64,000 nucleotides of DNA from Clostridium merdae (GCF_900176635.1 NZ_FXLN01000004.1:1-64000); one strand, 5' to 3'; counted from the first letter of the stretch, positions 43,914 through 52,080 are shown. A program made the numbers and translations. Notes: generated by a model from the sequence alone, not told the origin.

Positions 43914-44549
43914 CTATTGATTTGCTTTGAAAAAGGCCTGGGCAAAGCCGGGCGGGGTGATGGCGCGAATAGCAGCTCTACGGGCGGTAGCGCCACTTAT
44001 GGAATGAATATACTCTTTGCACCACTCTGGTGTTTTGGGATGCTTATAGTGCATGTTTTCTGAATGCTTACTCCCCATGGTTTCAAACACTTCTGGCGCA
44101 AGATCCACTGTTGAAACTGGGTCCTTAAAGAAGCCCCAAATATTTGTTGCTTTTTTTGCCGTGCCTCCGAACTGCCACTGCTCAAAACAATAATGCGGGT
44201 GTCCTAAGAACTTGGATAACGGGCAGGGAGAGCTTGAGGCTTTCGGGTTTTCCAATGCCCAGAATTTCAGGTTTCCTTGCAGTTGACAAAACCAAATGAT
44301 TTTTAAACATGCTTTCACAATCTGTATAGCGCCTGAAATATCTCGTGGGCCTCTGCCGTTTTTAGCAGAGCTGAACTCCGTACACGGCGGTGCGGCCAGT
44401 ATGCCATAAACGTTTTCCGGCGGCTCGTATGTAAGCACATCGTAGTCGGGCAAGGTAATCAACCTGACATCGTACCCGGCATCACGGTATGGCTTACTCC
44501 ACGAGCCTGTCCCTCCACAGAGGTCTAGTATAATTTTGTTTTCGTTGAT
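43914..44549 (-). CDS. phage C5-cytosine methyltransferase-like protein with non-canonical ATC start
   Basis: The reading frame carries an AdoMet motif (I-I-L-D-L-C-G-G-T-G-S-W-S) and a Pro-Cys catalytic motif (A-A-P-P-C-T-E-F-S), then an E-N-P segment, as in compact phage C5-methyltransferases. The first usual start codon (TTG 44462) lies after the AdoMet motif and would remove it. An ATC at 44549 is nine bases after AAAGGAG and gives the expected N-terminus; TGA closes the frame two codons earlier. So either ATC is used, or an ATG was lost by one base change. Confidence 0.75.
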   Translation of the reverse strand: MNENKIILDLCGGTGSWSKPYRDAGYDVRLITLPDYDVLTYEPPENVYGILAAPPCTEFSSAKNGRGPRDISGAIQIVKACLKIIWFCQLQGNLKFWALENPKASSSPCPLSKFLGHPHYCFEQWQFGGTAKKATNIWGFFKDPVSTVDLAPEVFETMGSKHSENMHYKHPKTPEWCKEYIHSISGATARRAAIRAITPPGFAQAFFKANQ

Positions 44550-44617
44550 GGTCGTTCACTCCTTTCTGCCAGTACTGGACTTGTCCTGATGCAGCCCGCA
44601 GCGGGTGCAGGCGGTGG

Positions 44618-44755
44618 TTATGATGTCTGTATCTCACGGCTTTCGTGTAGCCGGTACAAGTTCATAAGTATTGTAGCTAGAGACTCTTTGTCATTGTCAT
44701 TCATAGGCTTAATAACAGTTTTCTTACCGGTATTAAGATTAATATCAACTACCAT
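44618..44755 (-). CDS. small phage early protein, 45 aa
   Basis: A short ORF from ATG 44755 with AAAGGAG ten bases upstream. The product is V-V-D-I-N-L-N-T-G-K-K-T then a helix ending E-I-Q-T-S. It fills the gap between the HTH and methyltransferase genes. Unknown. Confidence 0.6.
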   Translation of the reverse strand: MVVDINLNTGKKTVIKPMNDNDKESLATILMNLYRLHESREIQTS

Positions 44756-44846
44756 TCATAGAACTCCTTTCTGTATTTACTGTCCTTTAAATCGGACAGC
44801 GATTTTCCGCCCTCTTGAAATAGGGGAGAGGGATGGTATACTGGGG

Positions 44847-45038
44847 TTAAGAAACTCTCCCAAGCAGCCAATCGGTAGTAACTCCAAAATAATCAGCTAC
44901 TTTTTCCAGCCGTTCTACGCTTGGTGATGCGACCTCCCATTTTCGAACAGTGCCGTTTCCAAATTCAAGCTTTCTCTCAAGATGTGCAAACGTAATATTG
45001 TTTTTCTTGCAAAGTTCTTTTACATTTTCGTACAACAT
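44847..45038 (-). CDS. Cro-like HTH regulator
   Basis: A 63-residue single HTH_3 domain (FAHLERKLEFGNGTVRKWE) as in Cro or small repressors. About half of its residues are identical to the N-terminal domain of the CI-like gene on the other side of the switch. GCGGAGG is eight bases before ATG 45038. It is first in the leftward early operon and should control lytic growth. Confidence 0.87.
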   Translation of the reverse strand: MLYENVKELCKKNNITFAHLERKLEFGNGTVRKWEVASPSVERLEKVADYFGVTTDWLLGRVS

Positions 45039-45064
45039 CGAAAAATCACCTCCGCGATTAGATT

Positions 45065-45240
45065 ATTTGCTATTGACACAGATTAGGAATTATGCTATTC
45101 TATAAGTGTGGAAATTCCCTAAAGTTCAGAAATAGATGATTTAGATAGCGTGGTAGCAGTCGTCATCTCTTTCTGTTTGCTTTTGTCTTTAGCTTGTAAG
45201 CTAATATTAGCACAGGAGCTAATCGAAGTCAATAGCAAAT
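45065..45240. promoter_or_regulatory. phage switch: inverted face-to-face promoters
   Basis: Rightward promoter: TTGACA (45073), 17 bp, TATTCT (45096). Leftward promoter: TTGACT (45232 to 45227), 17 bp, TAATAT (45209 to 45204). Both share ATTTGCTATTGAC and GATTAG six bases later as inverted copies. An inner repeat (AGAAATAGATGA at 45128, TCATCTCTTTCT at 45163) has about the same axis (near 45152). Transcripts start near 45108 and 45197 and run through each other for about 90 bases before reaching CI-like and Cro-like genes. Confidence 0.68.
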
Positions 45241-45279
45241 ATGCGAATTTCTAAAATATTTTTAAGGCGGTTCGCTAAG

Positions 45280-45663
45280 ATGCTAGTTGATAAAATAAAA
45301 AAACTTTGTGATGAGCGTGGAGAAACTTTAGCTTCATTAGAAAGAGAACTAGGTTTTGGAAATGGTACAATACGAAGATGGGATGTCACTGTTCCGTCAG
45401 GAGATAAGCTCACAAAAGTAGCTGATTTCTTTTCTGTTTCTATTGATTTTTTACTTAATAGAGAACAAAAAGAAATGCCCGTCCTTACAAAAGAGGACGA
45501 GCTTGATATCAAAAACAAAATAGATGAAATTATGGTAATGATGGAAAGGCAAAAAGGATTAATGTTTGATGGCGATCCTTTAACGCCGGAAGCTTTAGAT
45601 AGTATTCGTAGTGCAATGGAACTTGGTATGGCTGCCGCAAAAGCAAAAAATAAGAAAAAATAG
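45280..45663 (+). CDS. CI-like phage repressor
   Basis: A 127-residue protein: HTH_3 domain (L-A-S-L-E-R-E-L-G-F-G-N-G-T-I-R-R-W) in residues 1-62, then an acidic helical linker and a basic tail of Ala/Lys repeats. It has no peptidase domain; the following ImmA/IrrE gene probably inactivates it. I start at ATG 45280 with AAGGCGG upstream rather than at the in-frame ATG 45241, which lies at the leftward promoter. Confidence 0.88.
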   Translation: MLVDKIKKLCDERGETLASLERELGFGNGTIRRWDVTVPSGDKLTKVADFFSVSIDFLLNREQKEMPVLTKEDELDIKNKIDEIMVMMERQKGLMFDGDPLTPEALDSIRSAMELGMAAAKAKNKKK

Positions 45664-45679
45664 CAAAAGGAAATTTCGC

Positions 45680-46132
45680 ATGAACGAAATGGAAATTGTG
45701 AACGACTTAATTAAAAAATTCTCAACAAACGACCCTTACGAATTATGTGGCTATCTGGATTATATTATTATGCAGGTTCCCCTTGTAGGAGTGCGGGGTT
45801 TTTATCAGTTCTATGATGGACAAGACATCGTTTATCTTGATAGCGGATTACAGGATCAGGTGAAAAAGTTTGTTTGTGCGCATGAGCTGGGACACTCACT
45901 GATGCATAAGGATATTAATGCCATATTTCTTGATACGCGTACATATCTCAAGGCAGGACGTTATGAGCGACAGGCGAACCAATTCGCAATTAGTTTATTG
46001 TATCCTCACGATTCTGATTTTGATGATTATAGAGATTTAACCATTCAACAGACGGCACGTTGCTTAAACGTGAGCGAAGATTTAGTAGAGTACCGGCTTA
46101 AAGAAATCAAGAGACTTACATTAGAGCAATAA
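45680..46132 (+). CDS. ImmA/IrrE-type metallopeptidase
   Basis: A 150-residue zinc protease with H-E-L-G-H (68-72) and a downstream Glu in Y-E-R-Q-A-N-Q-F-A. ImmA proteins cleave phage or ICE repressors after a stress signal. It follows the repressor by 16 bases, which is the usual arrangement. ATG 45680 has AAAAGGAAA upstream; an earlier in-frame ATG (45611) lies inside the repressor gene. Confidence 0.92.
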   Translation: MNEMEIVNDLIKKFSTNDPYELCGYLDYIIMQVPLVGVRGFYQFYDGQDIVYLDSGLQDQVKKFVCAHELGHSLMHKDINAIFLDTRTYLKAGRYERQANQFAISLLYPHDSDFDDYRDLTIQQTARCLNVSEDLVEYRLKEIKRLTLEQ

Positions 46133-46135
46133 AAA

Positions 46136-46168
46136 AGCCCCTCCCACTGCTGCGAACAGTGAAAGGGG
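46136..46168 (-). terminator. hairpin with T-run on the minus strand
   Basis: GCCCCT..CACTG / CAGTG..AGGGGC just after the ImmA/IrrE stop. The T-run is on the minus strand (TTTTTT), so it may insulate the immunity region from leftward read-through; as a plus-strand terminator it would be weak. Confidence 0.6.
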
Positions 46169-46254
46169 CAAAGGTAGAAGTTCCCGAGAAAAGAAACTCT
46201 CCTGAAAATATTGTAACATATTGGAATAATATGTCAATCGGGAGGGGAAGTAAA

Positions 46255-47799
46255 GTGGCTGTATGCAATAACTGTGGTAAGAAAGGTTTTTTCTTGAATG
46301 TTAATGCCCGGGGTGTTTGTGCGGACTGCGAACGCAATGATATGTTAATCCAGCAAGCCGCAGAGCTACACAAAAGCCTTGAAGTGCTTAGCGAAGAAAT
46401 ATCGGATCAAAAGGGATTTAAAGAAAAACTAATTCAGGAAGCACAGGAAGAAGCTGAACGAGAGCTTTCAGCTAAAACAAAAGAAGTAGAAGAGCTAAGC
46501 AGAAAAATTGAAAACCTTTCCTCTGATATAGAAATCATGTCCAGCAAGCATGAAAAAGCGATTAAAGCTTTAGCTACGGCGCAGAAAAAAGTTCAAAAGA
46601 CGCAAACCTTGTACAAAAGCATGGAATATTCCATGACTAAATATTTCAACCAGCATATATTTGATTCAGATATCATTATTCCTGCGATTGAAGATGAGAT
46701 TGCAGAAGAATTAGGTCCTACGGTTAGCATTAAGCTTTACTGCATGGATGTGAAGCAATTACGCCAAAAATATAATCAGAATTATAAATTAATAAAGGAA
46801 GTTTTGGCGAAATACCAGGATCGATATACAACCAAAGCAAACATTACAATTTATAGATTGATGGTAATTGCTCTGGAAGCAGAGCTGCAAAATGTATTAA
46901 GTTCTATCAGCTATGGGAAGTTAGATAAAGCGGAGTCTGCAATTAAATTAATTTGTGAAAAATATCAAGCAATTGCCGCCGATGGAAATCAAAGCATCGC
47001 TCCAACGGTTTCAAAATTTATTGGAGAAGTTGAATATCTATTTCTTCAAGCCATTGCGATTGAATATGAGTACTTTATTCAGAAAGAAAGAATCAAAGAA
47101 GAGCAACGTGCTATTCGGGAACAAATGCGTCAGGAAGCAGAGGAACGCCGTCGTTTAGCTCAACAAAGGAAGCAAGTTGAAAAAGAAGAAAGCAAATATA
47201 AAGCGGAAATCGAAAATGTCGAGGCACAGCTTCGTGCTACCGAAGACGATAATAAAATTCAACAGCTGGAAACAAGAATTCTTCAGCTTCGTGAGCAGCT
47301 AAGTGGAGTCGAGCACAAAAAAGAAGAAATTACAAGATTGCAGAATGGTCAGGCTGGGTACGTGTATGTTATCAGCAACTTGGGGTCATTTGGCGGTGAT
47401 ATATTTAAAATTGGTATGACCCGTCGCTTAGAGCCACAGGAGCGCGTAGATGAACTCGGAAGCGCTAGTGTTCCGTTTCCGTTTGATGTCCACAGCTTTA
47501 TCTTTTCTGAAAATGCCGTATCCCTTGAAAATAATATGCATAAACGCCTAAATGACAGAAGATTAAACAAAGTCAATATGCGAAAAGAATTCTTCAAAGC
47601 CAGTTTGGACGAGCTGGAAGAATTGGTTAATGAATTAGAACCCTCGGCAGAGTTTAATCGTACGATGCTGGCCCAGCAGTATAACCAGAGCCTTTCAATG
47701 GATTATACTCCCGAAGAGTCAGATGCTCTTAGTCCGACTGATGAGGATGACTCTTTGTTAGATTGCGAAGATGAAGATATAGAGGAGCAGAGCGCGTGA
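46255..47799 (+). CDS. zinc-ribbon, coiled-coil, DUF4041/T5orf172 (GIY-YIG-like) protein
   Basis: A 514-residue protein. The order is an N-terminal zinc ribbon (C-N-N-C-G-K-K-G .. C-A-D-C), coiled coil about 30-130, a DUF4041-like helical part, a second charged coil about 280-360, and a C-terminal T5orf172/MUG113 domain (about 365-450: G-Y-V-Y-V-I-S-N, D-I-F-K-I-G-M-T-R-R) of the GIY-YIG nuclease group. A long acidic tail ends it. I start at GTG 46255 with GGGAGGGG seven bases upstream; this gives an N-terminus starting at the ribbon. Such proteins occur in prophage accessory and anti-phage contexts; the target is unknown. Confidence 0.82.
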   Translation: MAVCNNCGKKGFFLNVNARGVCADCERNDMLIQQAAELHKSLEVLSEEISDQKGFKEKLIQEAQEEAERELSAKTKEVEELSRKIENLSSDIEIMSSKHEKAIKALATAQKKVQKTQTLYKSMEYSMTKYFNQHIFDSDIIIPAIEDEIAEELGPTVSIKLYCMDVKQLRQKYNQNYKLIKEVLAKYQDRYTTKANITIYRLMVIALEAELQNVLSSISYGKLDKAESAIKLICEKYQAIAADGNQSIAPTVSKFIGEVEYLFLQAIAIEYEYFIQKERIKEEQRAIREQMRQEAEERRRLAQQRKQVEKEESKYKAEIENVEAQLRATEDDNKIQQLETRILQLREQLSGVEHKKEEITRLQNGQAGYVYVISNLGSFGGDIFKIGMTRRLEPQERVDELGSASVPFPFDVHSFIFSENAVSLENNMHKRLNDRRLNKVNMRKEFFKASLDELEELVNELEPSAEFNRTMLAQQYNQSLSMDYTPEESDALSPTDEDDSLLDCEDEDIEEQSA

Positions 47800-47820
47800 T
47801 TAAGGAAGGGGGGAGAGTTT

Positions 47821-48777
47821 ATGATTTGTTCTTATTGTGGAGCGGAAATTAAAGGAGGAAAATTTTGTTCTGAGTGTGGGGCACCAATTGTTGAAGCAGC
47901 GGCGCAACTGGAACCTGCGAGAATAGATTTCTCTGTTCGCTTGGGGCCAGATAAATATTACGAAAAAGACGAAAAGGTTATCAGTGCTGCACTTGCTCAT
48001 CATGTCTTTTCTGATTCCGGAATGGTCATTCTGTATGTAGGAAATCTGTACTCTGTCTTTGACTCTTATTTCATGTTTGTAAACAAGAATGAAATTGTGT
48101 TCTGCAAAATTAACGAGAAAAAGCCGGATACAGATATTATTACACGTGTCAGCTATACAGATTCTAGGCTGGATGATTTTTATGATACAAAATGGTCGAA
48201 GTTAAAACTCAAAGAAGAGTTTATAGGATTTAAGCCTCAAAAAATTAGTGCATATCCTAATAATTGGATTGTTGCTTTTAATGAAGTGCAAAGGCTTCGA
48301 GGCAAGGCGTTTTCTGCGCCGCCAGATAAAAAAGCAGTTTCAATGAAGCATCAACCACCTGTATCTTTTGATGGGCTGAATATTTCAGAAATTGCAAGTA
48401 TGTTCGGCAAAGACAAAATAAAGGCAATTAAATACGTTCGATACAAGACCGGGTGCGAATTGAAGGAAGCAAAAGCGTTCATAGATCATGGCTATGCAAC
48501 AATGAATCACTCACCCGCTCAGGTGCCTGAAACCACTGTGGAGGCATCTAAATCTCTCTCCAAGAAAGATCGCATCAAAGAGAACAAAGCGAACGGCGTA
48601 GCCTGCTGCCCGAAGTGTGGTTCTACCTCACTGAGCGCCAACAAAAAGGGGTTTGGAGTAGGAAAAGCAGCAGTGGGTGTATTTACTGTTGGCGTTTTAG
48701 GCGCAGCTGCTGGCGGCATTGGTTCTGGCAAAGTGGTAGTTACCTGCCTGAACTGTGGTCACCGCTGGAAAGTATAA
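47821..48777 (+). CDS. double zinc-ribbon protein with L7/L12-like segment
   Basis: A 318-residue protein. An N-terminal zinc ribbon (C-S-Y-C-G .. C-S-E-C-G, 3-21) precedes a middle domain of about 150 residues that I do not recognise. Then comes a short helix pair (I-K-A-I-K-Y-V-R-Y-K-T-G-C-E-L-K-E-A-K) like the ribosomal L7/L12 C-terminal fold, and a C-terminal ribbon (C-C-P-K-C-G .. C-L-N-C-G-H) split by a Gly/Ala hydrophobic stretch, possibly a membrane hairpin. GGGGGGA precedes ATG 47821. It follows the T5orf172 gene by 21 bases, so the two are probably one unit. Confidence 0.78.
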   Translation: MICSYCGAEIKGGKFCSECGAPIVEAAAQLEPARIDFSVRLGPDKYYEKDEKVISAALAHHVFSDSGMVILYVGNLYSVFDSYFMFVNKNEIVFCKINEKKPDTDIITRVSYTDSRLDDFYDTKWSKLKLKEEFIGFKPQKISAYPNNWIVAFNEVQRLRGKAFSAPPDKKAVSMKHQPPVSFDGLNISEIASMFGKDKIKAIKYVRYKTGCELKEAKAFIDHGYATMNHSPAQVPETTVEASKSLSKKDRIKENKANGVACCPKCGSTSLSANKKGFGVGKAAVGVFTVGVLGAAAGGIGSGKVVVTCLNCGHRWKV

Positions 48778-48902
48778 ATAAAAAACCGCCCGCCACGGCT
48801 GAACCCCGGAACGAGCGGCAACCATCAACCAAGGGCTGACAGTACATAAATGCACTAATATTGTATCAGTTCAGCTCTCCGAAATCAAGAGGGGAGAGGC
48901 AT

Positions 48903-50450
48903 ATGAAAAGAGCAGTTATCTATGCTCGGTATTCGACAGACAACCAGAGCCACGAAACAATTGAAGTACAGGTTGAGCGATGTGTGGAATACGCGAAGCA
49001 AAAGGGTTTTAATATTATAGAAGTTTTAGCAGACGAGGCGGTTTCAGGAATGAAATCTAACCGGCCGGAGCTGCAGAAGCTGTTCAACATGGCTGAAATG
49101 GGATCATTTGAGGTTGTACTAATATATGATCAATCCAGATTCAGCCGAGATATTGTTGACTGGTTTTCTTTCCGACGCACCATGCAGAATCACGATATAC
49201 AAATTATATCAGTTACGCAACCGTATGTTGGCGGTGACCTAAATGATACGGCGGTCTTTGCAACAGAAGGTATTAATGCGCTTGTAAATCAAATTCATGT
49301 GTTGCAAACCAGACAGAAGGTGGTGGACGCGATGAATCGAATCGCAAGGCAAGGTCTTGTATGTGGAGGATCTGTTTTACTAGGATACGATGTCAAGGAT
49401 AAGCGATATGTAATTAATGAATATGAAGCTGAAGCCGTTCGACTAATATTTACGCTGTATGCTTCTGGGAAATCATATAAATATCTTATTCAGACGCTGA
49501 ATGAAAAAGGTTATAAAACAAAAGCTGGTAGAACTTTCGGGTCCAACTCTATTAATGCTCTTCTTCAAAACGAAAGATATATTGGAATATATGTATATAA
49601 TAAAATGCTGCCTGCAAAAAACGGAAAAAGGAATAGTCATAAAGCAAATCCGGCGGCAATAAAGATTCCAGGTGCAGTGCCCCAGATTATTTCAAATGAT
49701 TTGTGGGACAAGGTTCAAGCCCGTTTACGTTCAAACAAAGTAAATGCTAGGAACAAAGCAAAGGTGGATTATCTGCTTAGTGGCAAATTGTTTTGTGGTG
49801 AATGTGGCATGGCGATGACAGGTACCAGAAGCAATGGCAAGTACTATTATTATGACTGCTCTGGTAAAAAGCGGCTAAAAAACTGTGATAAAGCGCCCAT
49901 CCAAAAGGATAGGGTAGAGCAGATGGTAATAAATTATGTTAAAGAGACACTGGTGACAAACAAACAAAGGCACGAGATAGCTCAGAAATTATTTGAGGCG
50001 CAGGGGAAACTTTTAGGCTCTGCTGCGGGAGTAAGAATTGAGATTGAGAAAAGAATTAAAGAAATAGACCACCAATTAGAGAATATCAATAATGCTATTG
50101 CCCAAGGAATCTTTAGTGGTTCTACAATGGACAAATTAACCGAGTTAGAGACAGAGCAGAGAAAGCTTTACACCCAGCTTGCAGCCACTGATAAAACTGA
50201 GGTTTCGGCACACAAGTCCATAGATGATATTCTTCAAATTTTAGACTATATAGCAAATGTACCTGTAGATGATTTAGAGGGTAAACAAACCCTTCTTGCT
50301 TTTGTCTATCGGGTATACGTTTATGATGATAAGATTAGAATAATAACGAACCCGCTAGATGAAAATACTGATAATATAAAACAGGAGGATTTACCTTTTT
50401 CGGAGGGTGTTGCATCACCAGCACCAAAGGAAAATCCGCATGAATCTTAG
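48903..50450 (+). CDS. large serine recombinase (prophage integrase)
   Basis: A 515-residue serine integrase. The resolvase domain has the nucleophile in Y-A-R-Y-S (Ser11), and D-Q-S-R-F-S-R near 80. The recombinase domain (R-Q-K-V-V-D-A-M-N-R .. G-G-S-V-L-L-G-Y) follows, then a zinc ribbon (F-C-G-E-C-G .. Y-D-C .. N-C-D) and a long coiled coil. ATG 48903 follows GGGGAGAGG; an earlier ATG (48861) lacks a site. The attachment core falls in the last codons (S-P-A-P), so the final K-E-N-P-H-E-S is probably host-derived. Confidence 0.93.
   Translation: MKRAVIYARYSTDNQSHETIEVQVERCVEYAKQKGFNIIEVLADEAVSGMKSNRPELQKLFNMAEMGSFEVVLIYDQSRFSRDIVDWFSFRRTMQNHDIQIISVTQPYVGGDLNDTAVFATEGINALVNQIHVLQTRQKVVDAMNRIARQGLVCGGSVLLGYDVKDKRYVINEYEAEAVRLIFTLYASGKSYKYLIQTLNEKGYKTKAGRTFGSNSINALLQNERYIGIYVYNKMLPAKNGKRNSHKANPAAIKIPGAVPQIISNDLWDKVQARLRSNKVNARNKAKVDYLLSGKLFCGECGMAMTGTRSNGKYYYYDCSGKKRLKNCDKAPIQKDRVEQMVINYVKETLVTNKQRHEIAQKLFEAQGKLLGSAAGVRIEIEKRIKEIDHQLENINNAIAQGIFSGSTMDKLTELETEQRKLYTQLAATDKTEVSAHKSIDDILQILDYIANVPVDDLEGKQTLLAFVYRVYVYDDKIRIITNPLDENTDNIKQEDLPFSEGVASPAPKENPHES
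50415..50426. other. proposed attR core (12-bp direct repeat)
   Basis: Exact copy of TCACCAGCACCA from the tRNA-Leu 3' end, read as four codons in the integrase frame. Host DNA is inferred to resume at 50427. Confidence 0.7.
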
Positions 50451-50467
50451 GATTCAGCGGGTTTTTC
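50433..50467 (+). terminator. terminator after integrase; inferred original tRNA-Leu terminator
   Basis: AATCCGC-ATGAATC with GATTCA-GCGGGTT, then TTTTT. It begins only six bases after the attachment core, the same layout as tRNA-Asn and its terminator at 717. Confidence 0.8.
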
Positions 50468-50579
50468 TTGTTTTTGAATATAGAAATAATTTACCCATGA
50501 TTCAAATTTTAAAGTGTATATAAAACAATCGTGAAAAATATAACAATAATTACTTAATAAAATAATATGAGGTGGAACC

Positions 50580-51392
50580 TTGAACTTTTCTTGCCCAAAA
50601 TGCTTAACAAACCTTAATCAAAGTCAAAACACACTTCTATGCGTAAATGGTCATAGCTACGACATAGCGAAATCTGGTTATGTCAATCTTCTAATGGCAC
50701 AAAAACGCTCTTCTCACACATTTGGTGATGACAAAGCTATGGTTGAAGCTCGTAAAGCTTTTTTAGACGGAGGACATTATGAGCCTTTAAAAAATATGCT
50801 TTGCGAAATCGTAAAAACCTATTTTCCCATGCAGAAATCAGCAGTTATTTTAGATTGTGGCTGTGGTGAGGGATATTATACACAAGGATTGCTTGATACC
50901 CAAAGAGCCGTAACCCTATTTGGTATTGATATTTCAAAAAACGCTGTCATTCATGCTGTGAAGCGTTGCCGCGACGAAAGTGCTCACTTTGCTGTTGCAA
51001 ATGCTTTTAAAGTGCCACTTGCTGACGGCTCTTGCGATGGCATTGTGTCTATATTTGCGCCGTATTCTATTGATGAAGTTAAGAGATTGATGTCCCCTAG
51101 TGGTTTTTTTATAGAAATTTCTCCAACAGAAGACCATTTAATTGGATTAAAAGCTGCTGTTTATGACGAGACGTATCTAAATACACCACCTATCCATCCA
51201 GAGGGAATGACTTTAATCGAACGAAAATCAATTTGCTACACGTTGAAATTGCATAACAATTCAGAAATTCAAAACCTTTTTACAATGACACCATACACTC
51301 GGAAGACATCACAACAGGATAAAGCAAAGTTAGATAAACTTAACGAGCTTTCAACTCTTGTGGGATTTTATATTGCTGTTTATCGGTTATAA
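50580..51392 (+). CDS. RlmA-type 23S rRNA (guanine-N1) methyltransferase
   Basis: A 270-residue enzyme of the RlmA family, which methylates a guanine of 23S rRNA helix 35. The N-terminal zinc finger has C-P-K-C .. C-V-N-G-H, then a conserved S-G-Y-V-N-L-L motif. The AdoMet domain has L-D-C-G-C-G-E-G-Y-Y near 95. The start is TTG 50580, four bases after GAGGTGG. Some relatives give macrolide or tylosin resistance; which base is modified cannot be told. Confidence 0.88.
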   Translation: MNFSCPKCLTNLNQSQNTLLCVNGHSYDIAKSGYVNLLMAQKRSSHTFGDDKAMVEARKAFLDGGHYEPLKNMLCEIVKTYFPMQKSAVILDCGCGEGYYTQGLLDTQRAVTLFGIDISKNAVIHAVKRCRDESAHFAVANAFKVPLADGSCDGIVSIFAPYSIDEVKRLMSPSGFFIEISPTEDHLIGLKAAVYDETYLNTPPIHPEGMTLIERKSICYTLKLHNNSEIQNLFTMTPYTRKTSQQDKAKLDKLNELSTLVGFYIAVYRL

Positions 51393-51459
51393 ATTGTTTT
51401 CTATGATACTGGTATACTCTCATGACCAATTTTTTAAGTGTATTTAATTGGAGACTGTT

Positions 51460-52071
51460 ATGAAAAGAATAATAACAATTCAACACACTCAATCCGTTCA
51501 TCATACCAATGGTATGGTTGGTTCTTGGACAGACTGGGATTTATCACAGCTAGGAAAAGAACAAGCAGAAAATATCGGTAAAAATCTCTCTTCTGAATTA
51601 GGGGAAGAGAAGTTTATAATGTATTCTTCAGATTTACTTCGTGCAAGACGTACTGCCGAAATTGTAGCAACACATTTAAATGTTGAATTGGTGATTCGTG
51701 ATGCTTTAAGGGAGCGTAACTTAGGTTCCGCAGTTGGAGAGTCGGTACAATGGTTGCGTGAAAATATGGAGTGCCAAGAGTCTACTGTTGACGATAAAAT
51801 GTTTCATAATGCCGAGTCTCGTAGAGATGTGTGGAATAGGTTACAGCCTTTATTTTATGAAATTATGAATGGTGAAAATGAAAATGCTATTATCGTATCG
51901 CATGGAGATACATTGAGTGTGTTTAATGCTATTTGGCTTGGATTTGAACCTGAAAAGCTAAATAAATATGACTTGTTTGGTATGTCTGGTGGTGTTACTT
52001 TGCTACAAGAGAATGAAGAAGGCAAACATGTAATAAGAAAACTGAGCGATATGTCGTACATGAAACTTTGA
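51460..52071 (+). CDS. histidine phosphatase superfamily protein, altered RHG motif
   Basis: A 203-residue branch-1 histidine phosphatase/phosphoglycerate-mutase fold. The active-site His is in I-Q-H-T-Q-S where most members have R-H-G-x-T, so the phosphate-binding Arg and the Gly are changed. Other core residues remain: S-D-L-L-R-A-R-R-T-A, R-E-R-N-L-G and S-H-G-D-T. It may be a phosphatase with changed specificity or reduced activity. ATG 51460 has TTGGAG six bases upstream. Confidence 0.82.
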   Translation: MKRIITIQHTQSVHHTNGMVGSWTDWDLSQLGKEQAENIGKNLSSELGEEKFIMYSSDLLRARRTAEIVATHLNVELVIRDALRERNLGSAVGESVQWLRENMECQESTVDDKMFHNAESRRDVWNRLQPLFYEIMNGENENAIIVSHGDTLSVFNAIWLGFEPEKLNKYDLFGMSGGVTLLQENEEGKHVIRKLSDMSYMKL

Positions 52072-52080
52072 AAGATAACA

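Larger units (their letters stand above)
7547..50426. mobile_element. integrated siphovirus-type prophage with cargo genes (~42.9 kb)
   Basis: The element contains complete-looking modules: lysis (holin, GH25 endolysin), tail, head, portal, terminase, replication, repressor/Cro and a large serine recombinase. The proposed ends are the 12-bp repeat at 7535 and 50415. DNA right of the second copy begins with a terminator hairpin where tRNA-Leu's own terminator would be expected, which supports these ends. By this reading the dinB-SRAP operon, the small gene at 9640 and the Kelch-cohesin-dockerin gene are prophage cargo between lysis genes and attL. The phage core from 11751 to 50450 is certain; the 7547-11750 part rests on the att assignment. 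Confidence 0.85.

Noticed and set aside
47349..47597. Minus-strand ORF within the T5orf172 gene
   Set aside because: Shadow frame with no start signals.
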